The notes under the pieces were generated by a model. That model had not been told where the DNA came from, made no database searches, and saw nothing but the letters and a program-made list of their open reading frames with translations. From assembly GCA_016165875.1 (NCBI GenBank), contig JABBOT010000004.1, positions 2,728,001 through 2,792,000 on the forward strand: DNA of 64,000 nt, read 5' to 3'. This document shows, in pieces, positions 23,268 through 35,330 of the stretch (positions within the stretch are counted from its first letter, which is position 1; the number at the start of each line of letters is the position of its first letter). This stretch comes from Acanthopleura granulata. Its lineage: Eukaryota > Mollusca > Polyplacophora > Chitonida > Chitonidae. A program made the translations under genes and the position numbers.

Positions 23268-24500
23268 CCATGTCTGTAAGTTGTCAAACCTAAAGGTGGA
23301 AGTTGTGGTGAGGGCTCTTATCTCAGGCGATCGCAAGGGAGACATCCAATGTAAAGACACTGTAGCACTTATAATGCAAGATAACTAATATGTCGCAAGT
23401 TCCTTAAATCAACACAGTAATCTGACAGACCTGATGTTTGATATACATGACTTTGTTTTCTTCTGCACATCAGATAATTTGGCTTTCCCGGAATAGCTTT
23501 ACTCCCATCGGTCTTTTGTGAAAACGACTGAATGTTTGAGTGATTTGATGGCCTTCATTGGCACTAACATTCAGGCTAAACAAAGGACTACCTGGTGAAA
23601 AACTCGGTCGGCAGAAGGAGCGTGTAAATATAATCCAGTGAATTAGAGTTGCCTGAGAGATTAGCTCAGCTTGATAACAATACCCATCTTCACAGTGCCC
23701 AAAAATCAACCCTCTCTGGGTCAAATGGAATCAGAAAATAAAGGAGAATTCATTTTTTATATGACGATATTCTATCAACCGACATGACGGTAAAAAAAGC
23801 CATTGTCAAAAACTTTTCATTAGGCTAGGGTCGACACATCAATCTCTGCAACCAAAGAATGTTATCATAGAAGTTATAGACAGATTAAGGAGGAAATAAT
23901 ACAAGCTTACACTGTGTGGATAAGAGTGGTTTTGACTGCAAACCTAATAACCAGGTTCAGACCCCGAGGGGGGAAAACAGCGTGACATTTGGCTAGCAAA
24001 TGTTTGATGAAAAAGTTCATTCATCAGTATGTTGACAGGGCACTAAATGGCTAAATGAGCAAAATTTATACGCAAATTGGGTGATCTTTGATAAGGCTTG
24101 GTTCCCTTGTTTGTTCAGCTATCTGGTTGTCTGTGAGAAATACTCTCCAGACTCCCACATGATCCATTCACTCGCCACCCGTCAGCACACCACCAAACTC
24201 ATTGCGTCCTTCAAACATTACAAATTCTTTTCTCGCATAGGGGTAGGTGTACCTTCCGTCTTTGCGCTAATACAATTTGCTGACATTGTTCGGCTTAGTG
24301 AGCCGAGTTCAGTGGGAACCGACAATGGATTTATGTAACAAACATTTAATGCCACACCTTATAACCGCGATGTACAACGTACCAAAACAAAGAGGAACGA
24401 ATTTAACAAAACCCAATAGGACTATCAAATGTTTTCAAAATTTTACTAATATGAAATATTCTGAGGTGCTTCCTTAAATAACGGTTAACGAAGTACTTAC
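23268..24500. other. Probable intron or intergenic DNA; no recognisable exon
   Basis: This would be the first intron of the receptor gene whose exon ends at 24501 on the minus strand. I searched the minus strand for a second helix of a receptor (a LxxxDxx-type segment) and saw none here. ORFs of 66-85 codons carry no recognisable motif. Confidence 0.4.
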
Positions 24501-24708
24501 CAAAAAAGCAGCAGGCAAAGACTATGGCATAACTCACAATAAAATTCACCCGAAACTCCAGACTTTTGTCGAAAGGATTTGAAAATGTTTCATTAAAGGT
24601 AGGCGAGGTCTGGTTTTCTTCGTTGACCATATATTGAGACAAGTTAGAACCCAGAACTCTTCCAGAACTATTCCAAGACGGAATCCTCCTAACGAAGGAC
24701 TCAACCAT
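24501..24708 (-). CDS. First coding exon of a probable class A GPCR
   Basis: From ATG (24708-24706) the minus strand reads 69 codons plus one base, then a consensus donor (TTTTTTG|GTAAGTAC, GT at 24500-24499). Residues 1-52 form a hydrophilic extracellular-type N-terminus with four N-glycosylation sequons (N13-S-S, N22-L-S, N32-Q-T, N39-E-T). Residues 54-69 form a membrane helix, FRVNFIVSYAIVFACCFFG, in the Y-x-x-V-F-x-x-C-x-x-G pattern seen in helix 1 of rhodopsin-class receptors, where an Asn normally follows the Gly. The exon ends after the first base of that Gly codon. No signal peptide is evident, which is usual for this class. Later exons would lie at lower coordinates and were not found. 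The ligand cannot be inferred. A single-helix glycoprotein is the main alternative. Confidence 0.6.
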
Positions 24709-26239
24709 TGTTGATACAAGATAGTGGACCAAAACTTTGACAGTACGCACAAAATCTGTTGGTTACGATGGCTTAAATGTAGATTGAAAACACGCTGAGA
24801 GCCGACGTAAAGGAATCATCAATAATCCCGTCTCTTTCCGTTGATCCAATTTAGGACTGCCCTTGGTTTCCAGTTCAGCAGAATGTTCTAAACATTATTA
24901 CATTTTGATGGCTTATAATATTCCTGTTACTGATTTATGTAGATAAAATTTCACGTTTGACACGGGTCGTCACGTCTAAAACTTGCTGACCAATTTGGCA
25001 TCTGTCCCTGGAAATAACTGTGTCCAAACACAATTGTTGAGGACTTGAGCTGATAGAAACTTTGCCTTTACGAACATCGACTGACATTATGGTTGCTTTC
25101 ACGTCTTGCTTCCCCCAGCGGAAAGGGCGTCATCTTGTGCTTTGGCATCGCTGGTCGTTCATTGCCGGTCAATCTGATGCACTTACGGAAGCCAGACGAG
25201 AAGCCTCGCAATCGGACCGAATCAACAGCTAACTCTCCGAGAATCACTCCTTCTGGTATGCACACGTAAGGACGTTAGGACACAGCTAGAAAAACCTCTG
25301 CTAGTGCTTTCCAAATATTTGGTGAAGTTTGCCACAAATCGAGTAAACCCGTCAACGTCCTACTGAGATGACCAGTTGAAATTACATAGAGGGAGTGATC
25401 GATACTGAGAGAGAGCAAGGTACTGGTAGAGAACAGAGGCGTTGAGGTGGGGAAACACGCGGCGTCCACTGACACAGGCGTACACGCAACAGACGCCGTC
25501 ACAGCAAGGCGTACAGTAAACTAGACGTGATAAAAGGGGATCCAGAAGCAGCTCACTCCAACAAAGAGTACATCGTGAATTCTAATTTATAATTTTACAA
25601 TAAAATCACATAAGATGTCTTGTTCACCAATCATGTATCGTTAGAAAAGCACAGTATACTCCTACGTACATGGCCTATATCCATACTCACAAAGAGATGA
25701 AAACTCAGCCCATCTACTCGAGAAAATTTTGAAGGCAAGCACTCATGCTGAGAGTCTAACGATACTTTGAAGGTAGATAAAATATAAACAGCGTAAAAAC
25801 AGAGAACACTGATTTGTTCCAGCTTATCAATGACAATCAGCATTGCTTTGAAAAGAAAGGGATATAAGTGTATAATTCCCTATTCTATTTCATTTGTGAA
25901 CATCGATGAACTGCTCGCCATTGTCATTCCGGCCAGTGGACGACTCGGAGTATAATTAAAGAAAATCTCAACAAATTCCTCTAATCTCCCGAGGTCGCAT
26001 TGGAGTTATTGGACTATATAGCTGTGGGTCAGTCCAGTGTAGTGCGGTCCCATGTCCAATAATTCTAATGTAATCTTGGCTATATTCCTACGATTTTACC
26101 ACTCAGCAAATATGGAGGTCTGATAACTTTTTACTAGGAAAAGTGTCTGGTTCACGGGTGGTTAACGAATTGCTGACTTGACACTTGGATCTGACTCCTG
26201 ATATTATCTAAAAATATGTTGTTTCTGTTTTGTTTTCAG
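24709..26239. other. Upstream of the receptor exon; no recognisable exon
   Basis: The region could hold the 5' untranslated exon(s) and promoter of the minus-strand receptor gene. Minus ORFs at 25068-25265 and 25275-25502 show no domain. No TATA or initiator combination as clear as the one at 11.86 kb was seen. Confidence 0.4.
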
Positions 26240-26413
26240 CGCCGTGGAGCAACGATTAGTCACCAAGGCATGTGCGGCGGTTTGGGTGTCCTTGGAGACA
26301 TTATGTTCGATACATTTCCTCATACCCATACGGCTTACACATTGAGCTTTCCATGCGGAAAGTTTGTCAGTTACTTGCCCGAGGTCGATGGTTTACACGG
26401 TTCACTCTGGTAG
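26240..26413 (+). CDS. Possible terminal coding exon, unknown
   Basis: A strong acceptor (TTTCTGTTTTGTTTTCAG, ending 26239) is followed by 57 codons to TAG at 26413, read in phase with the acceptor. The reading is glycine- and aromatic-rich (MCGGLGVLGDIMFDTF, then AYTLSFPCGKFVSYLPEVDG). No known motif is seen. A poly(A) run starts about 45 bp after the stop, so a retrocopied 3' end is an alternative to a genuine last exon. Confidence 0.2.
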   Translation, partial: RRGATISHQGMCGGLGVLGDIMFDTFPHTHTAYTLSFPCGKFVSYLPEVDGLHGSLW

Positions 26414-26456
26414 GAGTCAAATAAGTTCAATGAAAGTGTCCTTAAATATAAACCAC

Positions 26457-26483
26457 AAAAAAAAAAAAAAAAAAAAAAAAAAA
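26457..26483. repeat. Poly(A) tract
   Basis: About 27 consecutive A residues. No canonical AATAAA lies within 30 bp upstream, and no retroposon body could be recognised, so its origin (retroposition tail or slippage) is open. Confidence 0.95.
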
Positions 26484-27707
26484 TAACTAAAGAATACTGA
26501 CGCAATGTAACATGTGCCATTTGGGAAACCAAGAAAAATCCATGATGCTTAGGTTATAACTGACAGCATTTGAGTTGTTGTCAGGATCGTATTGCCAAGA
26601 AATTTCCAGTTAGCAAATACACGGATGTCCCTTGATGTTTACTTGCAAAGACATTTCATTACTGTCTCGGGTCTGTATTGTTAGGAGAGTTACTTGATAG
26701 CTAATATGGATCTCTTTGATTTTTGACCCGTTAAATCAGTACCTTTACATCCCGATTAAACTTAGAAAATTACTTAAGTGACTCTATTGGAGGGAACTGG
26801 ATCAGTCGTTTGCTTCATACAGAATGCTGATGACTGGCATGCGCAAAATGTTGGATGAGTGAAACAAACCAGGAGGGAAGATTATTCACATTGACCTTCA
26901 GCTCAACAGAACCTGAGGGACGAACATTTTAATGCTTCTCTACTCCAGGAAAACGGGTTGCAGGAAATGATCAAGATTTGTTCGTGCATCACCTTTAAGG
27001 TTGCTGAAAAACAGTCTGTTTAAAACTTGCTACCTTCGCAATAAAATATTCCTTGACAAAAAAAATCGATTCCACGATTTTACAAAGAGATAAATATTTA
27101 TCACTATGATTATCGTTTATAGATAACATGCTTGTTAATAGATTATATGAAATACCATATTTGTTAATTACAAATAATTAAATGCAACTGGCATTGTGGT
27201 TTACCAGAAGACGGGTTACTATATTTTGATGCAGATTTTGTGTAGGCAAATTATCTATGTGAGTCACAAAAACAAGAATTAGAGAATAACATTCGCCCTG
27301 ATTTGTTTATTTAAATGATTTGTGTTTATACCGAAGAATACTTTTCTCTTCAGAAAATAATTTGGAATAAAACAAAAAGGTGTTGATGAGTGAATTTAAG
27401 ATTTTAAAATAATAACAAATGTCTAGATGCGTAGAATTATAGATGATGCATTTTAACCACATTATGCTATCCCCTACGTGTGGCAAAGACTCCACTGACA
27501 CGAATGTGTTAATAATTTGTATAAATGTATTTATTCATCAACACAGGGAGTAATCGCTGAAGCCGTGTATTTTTGTGCGGACAAAGCGTATTGCACAGTT
27601 AGAAAATGAAAAACGAATAATAATAACAAAAATTGTCGTAATTTCAGTGCACTGGGAACGCTGAAAGGATCGTTCAACATTGCATTGCAATTGCATAAGT
27701 CACTCAC
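26484..27707. other. No recognisable feature
   Basis: AT-rich, particularly at 27040-27560, without credible coding or repeat structure. Confidence 0.5.
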
Positions 27708-27880
27708 CGGCTTCGTTTTCGAGATTTTAAGAAATTCACTGACAATGACTCCCAAAGGACTCTCGCGACCGCGTGAAATACGCCAGCCGAACGTGGGAAA
27801 CAACAAGCATAAAATCAAGTATACAGGTAGGAAGAACAGTACCAACCAAAGAGTACGTAGAACCAAACAATGATAATTCC
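27708..27880 (-). CDS. Possible coding exon with a membrane segment
   Basis: The minus strand is open into a consensus donor (AAGCCG|GTGAGTGAC, GT at 27707-27706), in phase 0. The reading contains a strong hydrophobic helix (TLWLVLFFLPVYLILCLLF) followed by a basic stretch (GWRISRGRE) and EFLKISKTKP. Such an arrangement fits a membrane anchor. This frame has no ATG, and the ATG in good context at 27881-27879 belongs to another frame that stops before the donor. The exon would therefore need an upstream acceptor, and none is convincing. It lies 3 kb upstream of the receptor exon on the same strand, but nothing links them. Confidence 0.22.
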
Positions 27881-28040
27881 ATGGTGTTGAAAACAAAATA
27901 ATATTCTTTTGAAGTGAATTTTTTAGTTTGTTCCGTGAAGAATGGTTTCCAAGGAAGGAAATATAAACTCTGCCTTATTCTACCAAGACAGTAACCTTAT
28001 AAAGGCCTGTAATATAGTTCGTTGTTAGCCGGTGTCCAAA

Positions 28041-28128
28041 CACCATAATTCTGGTTGTCGTCGTATAAATGAAATATTCTTGAGTGCGGCGTAAAACAAA
28101 AATCAAATAAATAAATAAATAAGTAAAA
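28041..28128 (+). mobile_element. SINE 3' fragment
   Basis: Only the last part of the main SINE is present: CACCATAATTCTGG, TCGTCGTATAAATGAAATA, TTCTTGAGTGCGGCGTAAAAC, then (AAAT)5 with a terminal AAGTAAA. Heavy 5' truncation is typical of LINE-driven retroposition. Confidence 0.9.
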
Positions 28129-31100
28129 TTCGTTAATTTACCACTATCCTATGTAGTATTCCACAGAGAACCTTTCTAGCAGTCAGAAAGAATATATGTT
28201 ATTAAGACACTCACTATGGAGTTGTTGTGAGCTGGTGCTATATACAGAAACATCTTGGCACTTTCCTAGTTTGGCACCTACCCGTTGAGTTCCACGAAAC
28301 TTCTATGTTTTTCTGCTTAAGCAAAAGTATTGTAAGTGTTTTTTGAGAAGCAATCCATCATGGCAGCCATGGAGGGCAAATGCAATGCACAGAACTTCAG
28401 AAGTTTCGAGAAACCTTTCTCATGTCAATTTCTAATCGACCCAATGTCGGTATTCTCTGACTTATTGGGGTGTTATGTTTGGTGTCTTGGTTATTTGTGT
28501 GCAGTGAATCAACACCACGTCATCTTGGAAATCGGACACTGTAGTGACTTGACCGGAAAAACAATGCAATATCCATTATGAATACCCATCAATTGTTTCC
28601 TTTCGAAAGTACAATGTGCTATAAACAAAGCATGTGCTTCATTACAGGCTCATTTCCTCACAATGTGATTGGTTTCCTCATATAACAAGGCTCACATTAA
28701 TGCTTAACGTTTAAATGATATAGTTTGGCGTAAAACTCCGACCAAACAAATAAATTGAAATAGGATGCCCTGCCCACAACCTAACTTTTCCACCAAACGA
28801 TACCAATTGTCTTTGCAAACCAGAAATGCTATCCTTAACTGGATCTCTTCTTTGTCTTTCCAAAAAATCTGATCATCCGAATTGCTTGTACTTTTCAGAA
28901 GGAAAGATTATCTTCTATGGAATTTTAAACTTGAATGTTCACTTTACCAGAATAATGTCTTTTTGGGTTTAGCTTATCCCACCCTCTACTGCTTTTCGCC
29001 CTGTATTCAGCCTGGCCTGCCTCAGTAAGTTGTCAATGAAACTGTGCTTGAATCCAGTCAGAAGCTCAACGAGAGGTTGAGAGATGTGAGAGATATTGAA
29101 CCTGAAGACGGTGCTTGCAAAAAAGTTGGCCAACAACCGCCTTTCCTTTTTGGATTGTTGTATCGGGCGTAAAGGATGGCGACGGATTTGTATTGATTGT
29201 GTATTAGCAATCCGTTACGTATGTTTATCCAGTTCAGCTTCACTGGGGGTCGAGGGCTTCATGTATTCGGTGACATCAGCACCAGGTTCGTGTAGCCTTT
29301 GATAATTCAAACCCAAAAGGATGCATTCTTCAGTTAGATGTCGTTCCATTGACTTGAAGTCAGCTAGCATTCAACAGAGTATCCCCTGCTTATCATTGAC
29401 GAGGGCCTTGCACGAGAGAAACCAGACCTAAAAACGTGGTATTTGTGATAAAGTGTATGCCCTAAGGGGAGGAAACCATTTACTGGGAGCCTTATGTTGC
29501 CAAACAACCATGTTATCATGTCGGCTGTCACATCCTGCGTTTCAGAACATGTACTTTAGTAAGGCACAAGACCCGATCCCAGGAATCAGTTAATCAATTG
29601 ATTCAATTGTTTCAAGCCCTCTGTATGTGTTGTACTAATAGGCCGGCTGAAAAATTATATAGATGTGCTAGGTTTCCTAAGGTGTATTCGTGATAAATTC
29701 AGGTCACGACCTGTTGTGTCTGTTTATGACGCTCTCATACTTCTGCCCAGCATATAGAAATCTGTTGATGGCTTTTTCCACGCATGATGTTCTGACCTGA
29801 TTTTATGCTTTACTTGGTTTCCTTTTTCCCCGTCTGTCGGTTACTTCGGGAAATTGGTTTCCAAGTCATTTACTCCAACTTTCCATGGAGCAGTCAACAG
29901 CTGACAAACAAATGCGGAGGTATTTGGGGGGAAAATGGATATTACTTGCAAGGATAAATTAGCTTTGAACAAACTTTATCTAATATTCATTTATTTATGA
30001 TTTCAAAGCCCCATTCCAAAATGTTAAAACAAAGTTAGCTCTGATATCGTCTATTCAATCTTTAGTCCCTCGGCTTGACACTGAACTTACACTCTGCCCA
30101 CGTGCATGAGGGGGAGGGGGAGATGGCGGTGTCCCTGCAGTTCCCGTTATGCTCACCTATGCACAGGTTAGGTGTACTTATCACTAAATGTTGCATGCGT
30201 CTGAATTGTATATTGCCGGTTGCATTGTCCTCTTAAAAGCTAAGTGTTAAATATGATTCATTTTTAGCTCAGTTTTCAATAATTTGTAACTTATAATTGG
30301 AACTGGAGATGTCAACGATGGAAATTTGAATTTGTCAAGGAGGTTCCCCATTAATGTAAATGGTTTTTCTATTAAATTTATTGTATAAAAGAGTAAATGC
30401 AATAATACTGCCCTCATTTCACTTGATTCAATTATTAATTTATCTAGTGACAATTTTATTAGCGTTGAAAAAGAGAAGAGTGTCCATTGTGATGCTTGTT
30501 CATGTAAGTAATTCACGATAGCTCGCATTAATACATTCTGAGATTTTTTTGATTCATGAGGATCTCGTGTTATTGTAGCCTTGTATACGATACTGTAGTC
30601 TCGAGAAAATAGTTTCCTTATAATTTTAATAATATTGTTTTAGCTATGTATTTGTCTGTTATAACCTTCCACAGACCTAAAGGTAAGACAAATACCTGAT
30701 ATAAAATGAATTCAAATCCATCGATTACAACAGTTAAAAAGAAAATACTCCCGATACATGTATTTCGAAATTACATGCAGTGATCAAGAACAAGCTTGAA
30801 GGTGCAACAAGAACGCCGATCTCCAACTTCCATGCAGGTGCTAGCTGCAGTTGAAAACATGCGAACAAAAACTTACATGGAACATAATGGCTTGGATTTA
30901 ACGGAAGTTACAGGAGAGGAAAATGTGTCTTCACTCCAGGTATTGTTAAAAGTTTACTTATTCATGCGAAGACAAGCAAAGGTTGAAGACAGCTTTTAGC
31001 TGATTAGCCGACATAATGGGCTTTGCGTTTGCATCATGTTGTGAAGTAGGTAAAATCGTTATCTTTTGGGTTTCCTGGAATCCGATCATTAACCTGTTTT

Positions 31101-32518
31101 TATTGGCCTCTTCTCTTCCAGGAATCTCCTCGGTTAGAGCTGGGGCTAAATGCTTCTATCATTTCTCAAGAATGAAGAAGCTTGCAGCTTTCGATTAAGC
31201 CGTGTAAAACGGTGGATTTGCTCGTGTTATAATGGATGGTAGATTGACAGCCTTAGGAAGATGATTGTTCCGAAATTAATACAGACAACAGCGCATTCGC
31301 TGGTCACAGAGGGTAGACAAAAATCATACAGGTTCTGTTGGTAATAAATTCATATCCAGCTTTCAGGAGCTATAATTCCATTGCCCCGATAAGAAAATCC
31401 TGAGATTATGGCAATGGCACTGTCAGATTTTCTAGTCTCTACCTGAGTGTGGCAAATTCGCGTCAGTGGCAGACAATGTCCTCATGAGTGCTCACAGTGG
31501 AGATCTTTATAGTACGTCTTGATCTTATCTATCTAGTTTATTTTTCTTGTCGATATTTACAATCACTTAGTTCTCACTCGAAGCTTCCAACATAGCTTTG
31601 TCATTGGACATGGTGTTAGGCCCGAAGCATGGGTAACACCCGCTCCTTGAGTCTGCATTATCGGTGATATGCTTGCCCATATAGTATCACGACAATTATG
31701 GCCACATTCTGTCCATGAACTTTTCTGTGTTGAAGGTCATCTATTGTCTACCACGCGGGCTGATCCCCAAGGGTCCTATTATTTGCGCATATTGATCCAC
31801 TTGGGAATTGTGGGAGAGTAGAAAATGGCAAGAGTTTGGAAGAGGTGTGATATACCAAATATGATTTGACAGATAAAAGCACCTTTGTGGTACGGACATA
31901 TTATATTTCGCTGTGAATGTAAGTGCCCGAGGAAACTGATAAATCCTTCGAGGAGTTTAGGCTAAAAAGTCAAATTTCCTGTCAAAGAATAAGTGAGCTT
32001 TAAACCTCACCAAAGGTAGGCTACATTGGTATCCTCACACCCTGACTATTTTCACATACGATTTTGATGAGATCAGCGAACCGTTTTGAAACCGGTATGT
32101 ACTCGACTGACCATGCAGCTGTGACTAAGCCCGATTTAGATCTACTCGGGTTTTACAGAACTTCCGGCAGAGGAAACCCTCTGCTGATGAATATCTTTGA
32201 GAAAAACAAGTATTTGTGTCAAAAGAAGGAAGCGTCATGTGTGGAAGTGACATATGACCTATAATCCCTCAACAGATTTACCATTTAAACCTTGCTTTCT
32301 TTTGTTGACATCTTCACTTTTGGTAACTACTAAAATGAATGACCAAGGTTGTTTGTGAATGGGAAAAGAAGGAAACTATCCAGTCAACGTTCAACAGGAT
32401 TAAGGGCTAGTAGCAACTCCGTGGCATGAGAAGAATATTCCGAGTAACTAGAGGTTTTTGAACGAAAGACGAAGAAAGCATAACAGACAGTCATATAGGA
32501 TAAAGGGATTGTAAATGC
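28129..32518. other. No supported gene over 4.4 kb
   Basis: The region holds scattered 60-93-codon ORFs. The most coding-like is plus 30796-30942 (around MQVLAAVENMRTKTYMEHNG), which ends at a CTCCAG|GTATTG possible donor but has no clear start. The plus ORF at 28360-28581 has an ATCATGG start context (MAAMEGKCNAQNFRSF) but no domain. I do not annotate these as genes. No repeats were recognised. Confidence 0.45.
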
Positions 32519-32773
32519 ATGGAGATTATAGGACATGACTTGGCAATAGAAAAGTCCCTTCTATTCAGTGCTACTGACAATGGCCTGATTTCGGAAGGTT
32601 CCTTTTATCCAGCTCCCTTAACTGAAATTGAAAGCTCACAGTTTAGTGTAAAAGAAAGTGGTGGCCACGAGATTGGGGTTGTCATTGGTTCGGAATCCTG
32701 CCTTGTACACACAACGTCTTATATCATTTTCAAGCTGAACATGGACTTATTTTTGAGATTCCCCTTCCGTTAG
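32519..32773 (+). CDS. 84-codon ATG-to-stop ORF, unknown
   Basis: The ORF starts at a real ATG (32519-32521) and ends in TAG at 32773. Its composition is even and protein-like, with an alternating polar/hydrophobic pattern suggestive of beta strands (LLFSATDNGLISEGSFYP, SGGHEIGVVIGSES, SYIIFKLNMDLFLRF) and no low-complexity bias. There is no signal peptide. I do not recognise a family. It may be an exon or retrocopy of a beta-rich protein, or chance. Confidence 0.22.
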   Translation: MEIIGHDLAIEKSLLFSATDNGLISEGSFYPAPLTEIESSQFSVKESGGHEIGVVIGSESCLVHTTSYIIFKLNMDLFLRFPFR

Positions 32774-33888
32774 GTCGCTTTCTTACCCAATGTATCTCGA
32801 AACCAGTTGTTAGTAATTTGTTACAAATGAAAGTGCATCATATTTGACAAAGTTCATTAAAGTCCAATGGTTTACTCCTAACACAAAGGCGTTTCAGACA
32901 CACATGGAATACTAGCGTTTCCGCCGTCGTGTAGGATGTGGGAGGTGAGTTGACTGACATCATCACCAAATTACCATACAGTATATAATATATAGATAGT
33001 GCATGCCGTGGGATGGGATATCAGGAATTGCCAGCTCGATTAAGTCCTGTTAGTTCGTGCTCCGCATTCATTGAACTTCGAGAACTGACAATTCAAGATA
33101 TCTCACTCAACGACATTTACTATAAATTTTATTATAACGAATAAAGTGGAAGAAAGGGGAAAGAATTAACCTGCTCTGTTGATAGTTTTAATCGCTAGAG
33201 CAGAGCAAGACAACGTCCAGCTGTTTGCTTTAGAGACAAGTGGACAATGGAGAGCTGGCAAAGGAATAAACTCACGAGATCGTTGATTATGAGCGTGTGA
33301 TCGTTGGATATTGCCTCGTGAGCTAGGGATACTAGTGTGTAAGCGTGGCGCTGCCTTGCTTGAGCACGTTATCGATGAATATCTTGACCGTCTGTTGACC
33401 ACTGAAAGCAAGAATCACCCTATGAGGTATAATAATGGTCAGTGACCTACCTGGTAAAGGCTCCCAGAAACTAACCAATATCAGATAATAAGCGACTTAG
33501 ACATGATGAAACTAACCCAGCGGCAAATTTTCGCCATGTAGCGGCTTATATCTGAGAACGATCCAAATAGAGATTGATCTCATTAGAGAGCTGTTTGAGG
33601 CTAATATATACTATGCCTGTTTATTAGGTTTCCAGTAGGTCAGTACTGGAACTTGTACTTGCCAAAGGCTGTTCTCGCCAACTTCACAACAAAACAGCAT
33701 CTTCTGACACCAACAGGCGAACTAAAGTCTGCAGGCGAACTTATGGTCTTTCACTCTTAATATTATTTTTAGTGGGTGTGTGCACAGTCGTTAGCTTTGG
33801 TATTGTGTGTGGTGTTCGTATCGCCGATGACCGTATTTCTTCTTGTTTTTTTCACGGTTGACTACACTACAAATTTGTATCTGATTAT
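32774..33888. other. No recognisable feature
   Basis: Intergenic-looking sequence. An 81-codon minus ORF at 33166-33411 has no recognisable domain. Confidence 0.5.
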
Positions 33889-33960
33889 TACTTAACACCC
33901 TACTCAAGAATTTCCCATTTATACGATGACAATCAGTTTCATGGGCGAAAGAAACGGAGG
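33889..33960 (-). mobile_element. Very decayed SINE fragment
   Basis: CACCCTACTCAAGAATTTCCC and ATTTATACGATGACAATCAG follow the same order as the main SINE's TACGCCGTACTCAAGAATATTTCAC and TTATACGACGGC in minus orientation. The tail is missing and the core has gone. Confidence 0.45.
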
Positions 33961-34258
33961 TGGATACTGACGAACCGGATTTCTCACAGGTGACAGGACA
34001 TGCGCACCATACTGGTGAAAGACAGCTGGTATTCAACGAGGCCAGATAGTGCAACCGGTCATCAGAGCGTCGTTGACCGCTTACTTTCAAAAGTGAGACT
34101 GGTGGTTGAACCCGTATCTGTCAAGACACGTGGGTTTTTACCACCGTATCACGATGAGTTCCAGTTTGAATATTTATTTAATTTTTTATTTGCTTTAAGA
34201 GGATTTTAGAAGGCCTGAAGGCCAAAAGGGCATCTCCTCAACAATCAACTCAACATTA
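33961..34258. other. No recognisable feature
   Basis: Opposing 69- and 99-codon ORFs overlap near 34000-34090 and are without domains. Confidence 0.45.
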
Positions 34259-34310
34259 ATACATAATGTTGTGTATTATGTATACAAATTAATACATAAC
34301 ATTGTGTATT
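34259..34310. repeat. AT-rich palindrome
   Basis: ATACATAAT at 34259-34267 and ATTATGTAT at 34275-34283 form a perfect 9-bp inverted repeat with a 7-base loop. A related second hairpin (AATACA...TGTATT) follows within 30 bp. It could form a cruciform or be a transposon end; nothing else defines it. Confidence 0.7.
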
Positions 34311-34500
34311 AGTCTACTACTGTAACAGCTCATAGTTGTTGTGGCTTGTCGACGTCATGTGATTCTTTATCCATAGAACGTTACTTGTATAAATGAAGAG
34401 TAGCTGCATATCTGGCTAACGTTTGCAGGATGATGATAATCGTATGGTTAATGGTTGCTTTGTTGTATGATGGAGATAAAATGCTGGACGAATTTTTTTA

Positions 34501-34908
34501 GGTGAATGACTCGATTTGGAAACTGGTCTTGTGATTATTCACCCGGAACGTCCCTTTTGGCTGGCGGCCGGTATACGAATGTCTGTTTTGACGCCTAGGT
34601 CAATACACACCCCGGGTTAGGATTTATTTTCAATTTACAACAGTATCTTTACGTCACTGGTGTCATTTTTGGAAATTTCAAAACCATGCGCATTGAAATT
34701 GAGGTAGGTTTATTGTCATACATGACTGGTCTAAGGTCATATTCATAAACCACATTATTGTTATTCGACATGAACGTTTTCTAGGTACAGCACATATTCT
34801 TGTGCTAAAAATTTTCCTGAACCGACATTCGTATACAAGCCGTCAACCAAAATGGGCGTTCCGGGTCAATAATCATAAGTCGAATTTTCAAAAACGACAA
34901 ATAACACC
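34501..34908. mobile_element. Non-autonomous DNA transposon (MITE-like) with ~90-bp TIRs
   Basis: The left arm (34501 to about 34600) runs GGTGAATGACTCG, GTGATTATTCACCCGGAACG, TATACGAATGTC. The right arm, read on the minus strand from 34908, runs GGTGTTATTTGTCG, ATGATTATTGACCCGGAACG, TATACGAATGTCGG. The arms align over about 90 bp at roughly 70-75 percent by eye. The interior of about 210 bp has no transposase coding. A single arm of the same family is at 4258-4365. No target-site duplication could be fixed, so the superfamily is undetermined. Confidence 0.75.
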
Positions 34909-35330
34909 AAAGAAAATATATAAAATTGTGACAGGTTCAGACAAAGAGAAGCAGTCAACAGATATCAATGGTGACGGAAAGGCGCAGTGACAACTATTTT
35001 GGTACCATATCCCAGAAGTGTAATCCCAATTAAGAACAAGACTGTAACTTGAAAGACTCAAGTGGCATCCACTAATCTCATATTCATAAAGCTCACAAAT
35101 GACAAGCACAGACGTCAAAGGTCTATATTTGGGAATATTGTGAATATTATATAGGTGACAGTTGTCCGCTACCCATGTCTTATAAGGAACTAATCGTGTA
35201 TGTTTCGAAATTACTGTTCTGAAATTTCAGGTGTGCTTGACTTTTCAATCTTTGTCTAAGGAATTTTCGTTTCCTTAGTTTTCTATTTGGGTAAACATAC
35301 CAAAACGCATTCATCAGTGTAGTTCATTTC
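34909..35330. other. No recognisable feature
   Basis: Spacer between the MITE-like element and the next tandem array. Confidence 0.5.

Noticed and set aside
17990..31780. Shared 13-base word CACGCGGGCTGATC near 18000 and 31756
   Set aside because: Similarity does not extend beyond the word, so it is treated as coincidence and not a dispersed repeat.
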